The notes under the pieces were generated by a model. That model made no database searches, was not told the origin of the DNA, and saw only the letters and a list, made by a program, of their open reading frames with translations. A stretch of 64,000 nucleotides of DNA from NCBI GenBank assembly GCA_946811185.2, contig OX328107.1, positions 11,869,565 through 11,933,564 of the forward strand, given 5' to 3'. This DNA is from Hippopus hippopus. Its lineage: Eukaryota > Mollusca > Bivalvia > Cardiida > Cardiidae. Shown one piece after another: positions 33,801 through 45,300 of the stretch. The translations under genes and the position numbers were made by a program. Position 1 is the stretch's first letter. The number at the start of each line of letters is the position of its first letter.

Positions 33801-33900
33801 GTACAGGAATACAAATGAAAACATTGTAGCAAAAGTAGAAATCGCTCGGAACGAGCGATTTCTCCTTTTGCTACAATATTTTCAATAGCGATCTGCCTCG
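33800..33900. mobile_element. Family A-related palindrome with CGCTCGGAACGAGCG core
   Basis: ACATTGTAGCAAAAGTAG, core GAAATCGCTCGGAACGAGCG and the opposite arm CTCCTTTTGCTACAATATTT. The core is fully replaced relative to the GGTAACC subfamily, yet is itself a palindrome. Confidence 0.7.
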
Positions 33901-33904
33901 AAAC

Positions 33905-34800
33905 ACAAAGTCGTTTGTATGAAGTAACTAGTTAATCAACCTTCCGCCCCAACATACTCTTAAAGCGCATTTAGAGGTACTTCAGGGCAACACCCATTAT
34001 ACGGTAAAAATCACAGGAAAATTACCCATTTTACACCCAAAGAAATGGATACAAGGTGTTTTGAAGATGATCACTTTATTTGCAAAGTTACTTTTATAAT
34101 AGCCAAAAAATCGAATTTGCATCATTTTTTTGTTGTTGTTGTTTTGTGCTTTGGATGAACTTTATGGATAGTAACATGGCGTAAAGCATTTCAAACTATT
34201 CGTGGAAAATCACGATCAAAGTATTTTGTCTTTAAGTCCGTCATTTGATAGGGTATAATTACGTATTTGGTCATTTACCGTTCATTTTCCACCAGATAGC
34301 TTTTATAACGCAATATCCGCTGATATTTCCTGCAAAAAGTCATTTAGTGCAAAACTAATGTAAAACGGTCATTTAATCACCCGTGTCGGTTACATTCTAT
34401 ATAGTACTCATAGGTCGTGCTTCTTAAAGACCGATTCAATCTTGGTTCTAAAATGTCATTACTATGTAAAGCCTGTTAAACCTGGTTTTGTGCGTTTTAT
34501 GTTCGGCCTCTTCTGTGACGGGGTCGGGGGAAGGTGACTCTAATAGTATAACGTGCACGCAGAAACTACAAAACACGTCGATTAACTACCGTGGAGGCTG
34601 AACTGTATCGTTTGTATGGCTAGATCTCCGGTAGGCTTGTTAGGGACATTACATCGAATCTGAGTTTGTTATTTTTTTCCCCCGTCAAAAACCTCTATTG
34701 CGAGGCTTAGAAAAAACTTAATCTTGGAGACAAAAGAAAACTGGACGATGTAGTTCTAATGCAATATTAGCGGTAACCCAAAGCGGCCTCCAAAGGTACA
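33905..34800. other. No gene seen
   Basis: Open frames are short and have no splice-bounded exon. A GTTGTTGTT run lies near 34130. Confidence 0.55.
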
Positions 34801-34804
34801 TGTA

Positions 34805-35105
34805 ACCACAGGCCTTTGAAGCTCTATTGATCTATCACAGAACACTAAAATTGTCCTTGGTCGATCATCGAACACTTATAGCAGCACATCAGTGCATCGT
34901 CTGTATATTACGGAATATATACTGAAATTTTCATTAACACTGTTTCTATAAATAGCACATTGGCGACTCCCTCTATATCGTATATAGTAAGACTTACTAT
35001 ATACGATACAGAGGGAATCCCCAATGTGCTATTTATAGCAACAGTGTCCGATAATGAAAATTTCGTTATCCCTTGATAGACCAATGGAGTTTCAGAGGCC
35101 TATGA
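34805..35105. mobile_element. Foldback element around 35 kb
   Basis: Outer arms AGGCCTTTGAAGCTCTATTG / CCAATGGAGTTTCAGAGGCC. Inner arms CTATAAATAGCACATTGG / CCAATGTGCTATTTATAG run to a centre at ATATAGTAAG-ACTTACTATAT. Nearly the whole 300 bp folds as one hairpin. Confidence 0.8.
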
Positions 35106-35684
35106 TGTAACTTACAATACAATGAGTCACTAATACAAGTACAAACCACAAACCATCATCTCTTCGGTTAGTTGAAACGCTAGCTCGCAAGCAATGCTGG
35201 TTTCAGCACTTTGTGCAGACTTCTCTCCCTTGAGTTTCTGCATAATTATGGAGGCCAATACTTGTGGCGCCTCGAGTTTTCTGCTTCTTTGTATACCTTT
35301 GTTCAGCATCATCGCACACGTAGTATCCTTTATGTACGTATATCTTTCGACTTAGAATCTTCAATGAAAAACAACTACAGCTGCGCGTTGGCACGCTCAG
35401 GCGGTTCTCTCTTTATTCAGGTAATGAAAAAAGCGAATTTTTTAACTGTCATTCCCGGATTGGAATAATCGAGCCGGCTGGACATAAATTATGTGGTTTT
35501 GCCAAAAAAATAGAGATAAATATCAAGCTATGTGCTTTTTGCTATCTGATCTTCCATTTCTGACATTCCGATGCCAGCCTAGTACGGCGTATAAGGCTTG
35601 TAGAACAGAGTGGTTATATCCCTTTAAACCTCTATCAATCAATTATGTGTTTCAATGACCCCGAAGAAAACAAAAGCCCTTTGA

Positions 35685-35955
35685 AAACATAGTAAAAGGA
35701 GAAAATGTCGGTAACCAGCATTTTCTTAATTTCCCATAATGTGTTCCACTTTTTCAAAGAATAAATACATAAATTAAGACATATTTTATCTGTCTTCTAC
35801 AAATTCTTTCAAATTCTCCATTTTTTTTTTAATTTCCTATAATGTTTTCTACCCTTTCGAAGAATAGTCTCATAACTTGGGACACATTTTAGTTGTTGTC
35901 TGTGAATGCTTTACAATTTGGAAAAATCTAAAAATTTTATGTCTGGTAAAGAGCT
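35685..35955. repeat. Two family A fragments in tandem
   Basis: First copy 35685-35815 (ATAGTAAAAGGAGAAAATGT, core CGGTAACCAGC). A second right half at about 35825-35955 ends ATGTCTGGTAAAGAGCTAA. Confidence 0.65.
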
Positions 35956-36029
35956 AAGTCATTGTGAAGTCTTGGAGCAAACGATTTCAATAGTCAGACG
36001 AATCGACGGAGGCTAGTAATTTATCAGTA

Positions 36030-36305
36030 TGGTATTAACACCTTGTTTAACATTATTTTAGTTATATCTCGGCGCCCAGAGTACCCATCCATGCTTTCTT
36101 TGATTTTCTTTTACTAGTTGTTTCCAGAGTATACTTCCCAGGCCGCTGGCTGCGTTCCCAAAGAACCGTCGAAACAATGATCGGCCATGAATAAATTCTG
36201 TCGCATTAATTATCATCAATCCTCGGGAAGAAATTGGCAGAGCTGGGGATTCGAGCCAGGCCTTAATTTCAAGCCCTGTACGTTATCGACTGAGCTACCA
36301 GAATT
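36030..36305 (-). mobile_element. CAAT-tailed SINE, old copy
   Basis: AACATTATTTTAGTTATATC, CCATCCATGCTTTCTTTG and GGGATTCGAGCCAGG head in reverse, ending TATCGACTGAGCTACCAG. Confidence 0.78.
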
Positions 36306-36542
36306 GGCGACAGGGGACAGGGTTAGATATTTATTACTTGACTACAAAACTAACTAATATCTTTATAAACGTTTAAAGGACGTTAAGTCTGTCACCACCA
36401 GAGGCGAATGCATGGTTTTTGCACACATCAAAGATTCAGATCAGACCGCACAAAATATTCAGTCTGGTCTCTATCTATCCCGCCTACTTGTCTTGTCAAG
36501 CTTATCAAATTAATATACGTCTGGGTTTCGCTGGATTACATT

Positions 36543-36762
36543 TTAAACCTTTACCACACGACAAATTTCAGACTCATTCAAATTGAAAGCATTGCAGACG
36601 GCAAATTAAATGGGACATAAATAGTAAATTTTCTCCGGTAGTAAACATTGTGGGAAAAGGAGAAAATGCTTGTTACCAGCATTTTTTCCTTTTCCCACAA
36701 TGTTTTCAAAAGGCTTCGTGCTCAAGGTCGTTAAAACTCGGGATTGTGTGGTAAAGGATTAA
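36543..36762. mobile_element. Family A MITE, full length
   Basis: TTAAACCTTTACCACACGAC to GTGTGGTAAAGGATTAA, inverted relative to the 57.4-kb copy, palindrome with small mismatches at the core. Confidence 0.85.
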
Positions 36763-37124
36763 AGGGCGATTACTCTTTCACCGCCAGAGGCGAATGCATA
36801 GGTTTTTGCAGACAACCAAGATCCAGATCGGGCAGGACAGAATATTCAGTCTGATCTTCTATGTATCCCTTCCACTTGTCTAGTCATGTCAATCAAATTA
36901 ATATCTTTCTGGGTTTCAGTGGATTACATTTTTAGCCGTCAAAAAAGGTCGAGTCTAAATGTTTGCGCTGAAAGAGCTGAGAAGAACGTTAATTAACTGG
37001 TCCTTATCGGATATCATCAATTTGGTTTCTATTTCTACTTTCCCAGCCATCATGGTCTTTTTAGACCCGTGATAAATGAAGCCATTGTGACTGTCACTAA
37101 AAATGGCGATTTTATCCTTGACGA

Positions 37125-37287
37125 AACAGAAAAGGTTTGTGAAAACATTGTGGGAAAAAAGGAGAAAATGCTGGAAACCAGCATTTTCTCCTTTTCCTCA
37201 AATGTTTTCTACCTTTTCAAATACAAATTACACCGTTTGAAGCATCGTTTTTCATCTGAAATTTATTCGAATGGTAAAGACTTAAAT
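37125..37287. mobile_element. Family A MITE, partial
   Basis: GAAAACATTGTGGGAAAA, core GCTGGAAACCAGC, opposite arm, and an end near GAATGGTAAAGACTTAA. Confidence 0.75.
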
Positions 37288-37699
37288 AACATTTGCGGAC
37301 AGCGTGGATCAAGATCAGACGGCACTGAGCGCAAAATCTGATCTTGGATCTACACAATCTGCTAGATAATGCTAAAATATGAGCAAAATCATTTTCAGTT
37401 GCATCGGAACTCTACTTTTTGACCTTCAAGAAAACAGTCAATTTTCTTTGTCATGATAGAGTTTATTAGTGTTGAATGAAATGTATAATGTGACGGTAGC
37501 CTAGTTATCACGTAATGAAGTTAATTGTATTGTATTGTGTTATGTTGTATTGTATCGTATTATATTGCATTGTTAGAAATAAAAGAGTTTATTTCCATTA
37601 ATATAAGTATCAAAAAAATACTTTTTCAATGCCGTTGTAGCTTATCTCAAAACATACCACCCGAAAGGCGTAGATCCAAGATCAGACTCATTGCTCTCT

Positions 37700-37870
37700 C
37701 ACTGCCGATCAGTGAAAGCAGCATGTAACTTGGGAAGAAAATTATGCAAATTACAGGTAAAAAGAAAGTGCAGGAAAGCGTGGATACGTGCACTGTCCGC
37801 CGTAATATAACTGAACTAGACCTACTGTTGAACACGGCGTTGAACACCATACAACAAACCAACCAACCAA
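37700..37870 (+). mobile_element. SINE 3' fragment
   Basis: GTGCAGGAAAGCGTGGATAC, GAACACGGCGTTGAACACCA and a CAACAAACCAACCAACC tail; the head is missing. Confidence 0.7.
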
Positions 37871-38606
37871 GATCAGACTGACGTTCTGCGTGGTCTGATT
37901 TTGATGGATAGTATTGGCAAATATCTCCCATGGTTTCCCCCAGCAAACTAAGACTTAGTGTTAATGAAGGAGCAAAATGGTCTGATGTGTTCTGAAAAGA
38001 GAATACGATTGTCAGATAGATTTTTATTGGCAAGCAGCTAAAGGGTCTCCTATCATGTTCTTTCGGTCTAGAGCCCAGCCCCAAGACAGCGGACACAAAA
38101 CATGCTTGATACATTTTGGGATTTTCGGAAAATTAACACTCGAGCTGCCTTGATTTCTTTCATTTTTTTCCACATTTTTTGTTCCAAAACCGTAACTTAA
38201 AATTGCTTGTAAATAGCAATTTCTCCTTTTGCCACAATGCTTTCACCTGTATTCATTTATTGAACATACATGTATGGTTGTTTTTGTATAATTATTTTTG
38301 AAGTCTCAGAAAAAACTTTGTTTCCCCATATAAGGTGTTAAATGAAAAGTTAATCTAGGACTTATGAAACTAGACACTGCCTTTCTTGTGGGGTCTGATC
38401 TCGGATTTTTCACTGTCAAATATATTTTCAAGATATTCCGGCCGAAACAGCCTTAAATTGCAACAACTGGGGCTTTCTGGCAGCCTTTCTGCAAATATTT
38501 TTTTTACCAAAGGGTTATCTTCCAATTAAGAGACCACAAATATGGTTTGTTTCCAGAACAGATCAGTCTATTGTTTCCATTACAGAACAGACTAGTTCAG
38601 AAATCG

Positions 38607-38920
38607 TTTGTTTGTTTGATTGTTTGTTTGTTTGATAGGTTTTCAAGCCAGTTTTTATGATATTTCAGTCACATGATAGCTGCAAATGCGCCTATTCATG
38701 GGTCCCTTCCTTATGTATTACCAGTTCTTTGCAAAACTTGCTTTCCACTAGATGCTTTCTCTTGTTCCAGTGCCGAGACAATACTCAGTACTGAGAGAGG
38801 AAAAAATTCTGTTGCAAGATCTACTGTTAATCCTTGTAAATAGTTTGGCTTTGTGATTCAAGCACACGGACCCCAAGTATACAAGCCCTGTATGTTACCA
38901 ACTGAACCACATGGCTCCGC
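38607..38920 (-). mobile_element. SINE, old copy
   Basis: (TTTG)n tail, GCGCCTATTCATGGGTCCC, CTTTCCACTAGATGC, and a head-like GTGATTCAAGCACACGGACC in reverse. Confidence 0.65.
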
Positions 38921-38924
38921 ATTT

Positions 38925-39137
38925 AAACCCGTTATCAAACAATCCCGAGTTTTAAAGACCCTGAGGGAAAGGCTTTTCAAAACATTGTGGGAAAAGCAGA
39001 AAATGCTGGTAACCAGCATTTTCTCCTTTTCCCACAATGTTTTCTATCCTTTCAAAGACAACTTCAACTAATGGAGGCACATTTATCGTCTGCAAATGCT
39101 TTGATAAGTCCAAAATCTTTTTGTTCTGAAGAGTTAA
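38925..39137. mobile_element. Family A MITE just downstream of the transporter stop
   Basis: From about AACCCGTTATCAAACAA to GAAGAGTTAA with a near-perfect palindrome. It lies 82 bp beyond the stop codon and may be transcribed as part of the 3' UTR, where it would fold into a long hairpin. Confidence 0.8.
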
Positions 39138-39218
39138 TAAATAAATACAATTTACAACCACACCAAAAGGCCATTCGGGAAAGAACAATAAACTCAAAAT
39201 CCACAATAACATTTTTTT

Positions 39219-39385
39219 TTACTCTTTTTTAATACTACCAAGTTCAATTTGTTTGACATTTCTTGTAAAATAAAATAAATGAACACATATTGTGAGAGCT
39301 ACTGCAAGTTGAAGGTAAAAGTTGAGATTCCATCCAAACTGTTTGATGATAAAGCCCAGAGGTAAACCAGCCAATGCCTGTCCAA
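39219..39385 (-). CDS. SLC37A4: Transporter exon 10 and stop
   Basis: The last coding exon joins in phase 1 to read VGQALAGLPLGFIIKQFGW, a final membrane helix and the basic tail ending GSIKKE, with the stop at 39219-39221. Acceptor TTTATTTGCAG. No clear polyadenylation signal was found nearby. A family A MITE lies 82 bp downstream and could be part of the 3' UTR. Confidence 0.92.
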
Positions 39386-42300
39386 CTGCAAATAAAAACA
39401 AGAGCACCATAATTATTATGTGGGTGCCAGTACTTGGCAGAGGTTGCTTTTTAGTGAAAATTTGAAGTCTAAAAAGGGGCATACCTGTGTCAAAAACAGT
39501 TTGAGAGTTACTTGCTCCCTGGTAAAGGTTCCCCTTTTGACCTTTTACCGAGTTTTAGCCATCCTGTGCAAAAAGGCTTTTGAAAACATTAGGGGAAAAG
39601 GAGAAAATGCTGGTAACCAGGGTCCGGGTATGTATTTACCAACAATTCTTAAGAATGTTCCTTGTCTAATTCTCTAAAATTTTACAAATTTGAAAGTAAC
39701 ACAACTTCTGATTGGCTAAATCAAATGGTTTAGCCAACCAGAAGTTGTGTTACTTTCAAATTTAGAAAATCTTGAAGAGTAAGACTAAGAATATACTTAA
39801 AAATGATTGGTCAATACCGACCCTGGTTTCATGAAAAAAACTTAAATCTGTTATTTTACTCAAATGCATCTGAAGAAAATATCTTCAGTAATGACATGAA
39901 TGACAGAGACATCAGGAAATTTTTTACTTTTTGCATGATGATTACAATGCAAATAACAACAGGGTTATCACAATACCTCAATATTTTCTTTGAAATAGCC
40001 AAGCAAAAATTCTGGTACACTTAGAATTAGTTTTTGCATCTCTGTTGCAAGCTGTGTGTTATAGGTGGTGTGTTACCTATTCATGAGGTCCTGTACCTAT
40101 ATTCACACCTATCCTAGAAATTATTCTCAATTAAAGTTCCAAGACAAGCCTTGTAAAACATTTTTAATCTTAGTTCAAAACTATCTATTTTATATCAAAA
40201 GTTCTAAACAACTTCTATTAATCACTCTTGATAACTGCTTCCTGGAAACCTTAACCAGTACTTGTGCAAAAATGTGGATGGTTGACCCTGCTCATCACCG
40301 AATCTGTATCCAGAACCTTTGGTGTAAGAGGCTGACCCTCGACCAGTACACCACTGTCTCCAACAAAAAGTCTTAAAATATACAAAATAGAATTTAATTC
40401 AGAGAGATGGTTACTATATCCCCTGATATTCTTTACCAAACAATCCCATGTTTTATCAACCCTGGTGACAAGTATTTTCTTCTTTTCTAACAATGTTTTC
40501 TACTCATTTCATAGACAAATTCCATTACCTAAACCACATTTAAATTGTTGTCTGCAATTGCTTTCAATTTGGATCAGTCTAAATTTTGTCATATGACAAA
40601 GAGTTAACCAGTGTTACCAACATCATTCTAGCCTGGGTCTAGGCAGTAATAATCTTTTAATCACTCCTAATTGCAATCTCCTTTCTCAGTCTTCACAGAT
40701 CTGTGCCAAAATTGTTAATCCCTACCTTCAATTTTGACCAGGTATCGTCCAAATACTAGTATATTATTCTAACATGACATGTGAATTCGGCTCTATTAAC
40801 ACAATGCAACGAAAGCATGGCTAAATCTATATAGAGTGACATCATTCTGTATAAAGTAAGTCACCTGTGGCTGTTCCATGTCTTTGCCCTCCAATATTTT
40901 ATAAATGAAAGTCACTTGACGTTAACAAATTGTCATTTTCCGCTATTCAACCAAGGAAGAGGGAAAATCCCCGTGGATATACTGATATTAACTGTTTTTG
41001 ATAAAAATTGACAACAATGGAACTATTTGAAATGTTACCAGTAAACATATGTAAATCAAGTGTCTTTTCAAGTTGAAGGTTAGTTCAAAGTTGACTGGTG
41101 TTGCATTGGAAATGGAATTGGCAGTGGGTGAAGTTACATTCAGAGCATTCGAAGCAACTGCGACTCTAATGCTTGGCAATACATTCATTCTTCTTTGTTA
41201 TTTGAAAGGGAGAAAATATAAAACTTAAACGGAGCTGTTTTTTATGTAGTGTTTGATGCCTAAGGTTTTACTGAAATTTTGATTCTTTTCATATTTACCC
41301 ACTGGGCATTGGGGTTTTGTTTTGGTAAGTTAGTGGAACAGCGGTGGTTTATTCAAGGGAATATAATCCGCATCTGCCTTTTTATGCTAAGTATGAACTT
41401 GTTTTCCTTTGATTAAGAGTTGGTCATGTTAGAATCGAAATATTCTTCTTTATACCATGGTTTTTCAGTCAATAAACCACATTGTGAGTTATGAAGCACA
41501 ATGAATAAACCACTCTGGCTATCGACATCGAGGATTATTTATTGTGCCTCATAACTCACAACAGTGGTTTATTGAACGATGAACCACAATAGAAGGAAGA
41601 TTATTTCTTAAATAGGAAAAAAAATTGGACTCGATCCAAGGCTAACAGCATTCATATCCATGTCTTATAGTCAACCTATATTCACAGACCAAGTAAGAAT
41701 AGCAATCTCTTAGAGCATGTTGACATTGAATGCAAGTTTCATTATGTACATTTAAGAAGGGATGCAAAATCAAAACAGAGGTCGTTTGAAGCAGTTGAAC
41801 AGGTGGTCTCTAAGACAAGTTCAACCATAATGAGAAACTGTATTTATGCCAGTAAGGTAGGCCATAACTAAGTAAAGGCTACCTACCACTGACCAGCAAT
41901 GAACACACAGAGAAGGCAAGACTGGACAGATTGTTGGGGGCACACTCCATGGCAGCTACACCCAGTATAGAGACTGGTCCATATATGCTAAAACCAATAC
42001 CAAATGCGACCATCACAATTAATAACTGAAAAGAGACGTGTAGAGAAAAGACTCTCAATTTGGACCAGCCCACATAGCTCAAGTGGTAGTGAGTAGAACT
42101 TGTAAACATCAAGTCTTAGGTCACTTGAGGGTGTGGGTTTGAGCCCCAGGGCTGGCCATAGAAAATTACTAATACATATAGTCTTTTGGATGAGACGTTA
42201 AACCCAGGTCCCATGTGATGGTGCTATATGCCAAGCAACTTAAAGAACTAGGCAGAACTTAGTATGGGTTTCGTCTTGTATCTTGCACTATTACCTGTAA

Positions 42301-45300
42301 CAAATCTAACAGTCTTCAGGGGGTATTGCCCATATGGGCAACCAGTGGCAACAATAAATAAATGCAAATTCAAATTCAAGACTCTTAACATTTTATATTC
42401 TTCTGACCACTTTTCTTTTTTCCAGCAGAACTCTTTCAAAAACGTGTCAGAAGCAGAAATTGCTCCTGAAAAGCAATTCTTCTCTTGCCATGATGTTTTC
42501 TCTTCTACCCAGATACAAATCCTGGATTTATGTAGGCTATCTATATTTTACATGGGTGTTTTCAATGTTACCTGTTTCAAAATTTGTTCTCCCTCTAGTT
42601 CAAATCATAAGATTAGACAGAAAAAGACAAAACTCTTTACGAGACAATAACATTTTGAACTTGTACAAAATTGAAAGCCTATGTAGATGACAAGTTAAAT
42701 GAGCTTCAAGTGGTGGAATTAGTCTTTAAAAGGGATGAAAACATTGTGGAAAAGGGACAGAATGTTGGTTTCTCCTTTTGCCAAAAATGTTTTCGAAAGG
42801 CTTCTTCCTCAGGATCGTCAAAACCAGGTATGGTTTGGTATTTGGTAAAGGGTAAATGGAAAGAACATTTCAAATAAGTTATTCAGCAACATGCAAAACA
42901 TTGCTAAAACAGCAGAAACAAGAGGGCCATGATGGCCCTAGATCGCTCACCTGAGTCAATAGGCGAAATTTCACTCCATGTACAAAATTCAATTTCTGAC
43001 CAATTGTCAAGTCAATTGAGCTTAAAATGTGGCATCTAGAGCATCCATAAGAAATTCGCGTAAGTTGACCTAGTGACCTACTTTATCACCATACGTGACC
43101 AAATTTAGAACTCATCAAAATATTTATCAAGACAAACATTCTGAACAGTTTTCAAGTTAATTGAGAAATAAATGTGGCCTCTAGAGTGCCCTAAAGGTAT
43201 TTCTTTAATTTGACCTAGTGACCTAGTTTATCATCCTAAAAGACCCAATTTCAAACTCATCCAATATTTCATAAAGACAAACATTCCGACCTATTTTCAA
43301 GTCAATTGAGCAAGAAATGTGGCCTCTAGAGTGCCCTAAAGGTATTTCTTTAATTTGACCTAGTGACCTAGATTATGACCCCAGGTGACCCAATTTTGAA
43401 CTCATCTTAGATTTCATCAAGAGAAACATTTTAACCAATTTTCAAATCAATTGAGCAAGAAATGTGGCTTCTAGAGTGCCCTAAATGTTTTTCTTTAATT
43501 TGACCTAGTGACCTAGTTTATGATCCCAGGTGACCCAAGTATAGATTCATGTGAGATTTTATCAAGACAAACATTCTGACCAATTTTCAAGTCAATTGAG
43601 CAAAAAATGTGGCCTCTACAGTGCCCTAAATGTACTTCTTTAATTTGACCTAGTGACCTAGTTTATGATCTCAGATGACCCAAATCCAAACTCATCTGAG
43701 ATTTCATCAAGACAAACATTCTGACCAATTTTCAAGTCAATTGAGCAATAAATGTGGCCTCTAGAGTGCCCTAAAGGTATTTCTTTAATTTGACCTAGTG
43801 ACCTAGTTTATGACCCGAGTTGACCCAAATTCAGAATCATGTAAGATTTGATCAAAACAAATATTCTGAAAAATTTTCAAATCAATTGAGCCAAAAATGT
43901 GGCCTCTACAGTGCGCTAAAGGTATTTCTTTAATTTGACCTAGTGACCTAGTTTATGATCCCAGTTGACCCAAATAAAAACTCATGTGAGATTTTATCAA
44001 GACAAACATTCTGACCAATTTTCAAGTCAATTGAGCAAAAAATGTGGCCTCTAGAGTGCCCTAAAGATATTTCTTTAATTTGACCTAGTGATCTAGTTTA
44101 TGATCCCAGGTGACCCAAATCCAAAATCATCCAAGATTTCATCAAGACAAACATTCTGACCAAATTTCAGATCATTTGAGCAATAAATGTAGCATCTAGA
44201 GTGCCCTAAAGGTATTTCTTTAATTTGACCTAGTGACCTAGTTTATGCCCCAGCTGACCCAATTTTAAACTCACTGAACATGTTGTGCTCAGGTGGGCTA
44301 ACAAACTTAGAACAGGTTCACTACATACCAAATATCAAAGCTCCAAGCCTTCCAGTTTCACAGAAGAAGAATTCTAAAGTTTTCTCTATTTTGTTCTTGT
44401 GTTCAAACTTGTGACCCCTGTGGTGGGGCCAGTTTTGACCCCAGGGGCATCATATGAACAAACTTGGTAGAGGTCCACTGGGAGATGCTACATACCAAAT
44501 ATCAAAGCTCTACACCTTCCAGTTTTAGAGAAGAAGAATTTTAAAATTTTCCTTCTTTGTTCCTTTGTTCTAACTTGTGACCCCCGGGGTGGGGGCAGTT
44601 TTAACCCCAGGGGCAGGGTATGAACAAAGTTGGTAGAGGTCCACTAGGAGATGCTACATACCAAATATCAAAGCTCTATGCCTACCAGTTTCAGAGAAGA
44701 AGAATTTTAAAGTTTTCCTTCTTTGTTCCTATGTTTAAACTTGTGACCCCTGGGGCAGGGCCAGTTTTGACCCCAGGGGCATCGTATGAACAAACTTGGT
44801 AGAGGCCCACTAGGAGATGCTACATACCAAATATCAAAGCTCTGGGCCTTCCAATTTCAAAGAAGAAGAATTTTAAAGTTTTCCCTTTTTTGCTCCTATG
44901 TTCGAACTTGTGACCCCCCGGGTGGGGCCAGTTTTGACCCCAGGGGCATCATATGAACAAACTTGGTAGAGGTCCACTAGCAGATGTTACATACCAAATA
45001 TCAAAGCTCTATGCCTACCAGTTTCAGAGAAGAAGAATTTTAAAGTTTTCCTTCTTTGTTCCTATGTTTAAACTTGTGACCCCCGGGGCAGGGCCAGTTT
45101 TGACCCCAGGGGCATCGTATGAACAAAGTTGGTAGATGTCCACTAGGAGATGCTACATACCAAATATCAAAGCTCTGAGTTATGGGTGGAATTCAATCTC
45201 TTTAACAACTTTGGTAGAACTTCACCCAAGGAACATCCCTGCCAAGTTCCATCAAGATTGGCCCAGTGGTTTAGGAGGAGAAGATGTTTAAAGAAATTGT

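Larger units (their letters stand above)
36400..37385. repeat. Three family C hairpin remnants among family A copies
   Basis: Paired AAGATTCAGATCAGACCGC / CAGTCTGGTC near 36430-36480, a relative near 36820-36870, and GGATCAAGATCAGACGG / AATCTGATCTTGGATC near 37305-37350. The first two share longer flanks (CACCAGAGGCGAATGCAT) and may be one duplicated unit. Confidence 0.6.

Noticed and set aside
37647..38114. 155-codon minus-strand frame
   Set aside because: Overlaps a SINE fragment and a family C hairpin; no splice sites or domain support.
43065..44240. Regularly spaced repeats resembling a CRISPR array
   Set aside because: The whole 145-bp unit is repeated, not a short repeat with unique spacers, and the sequence is animal.
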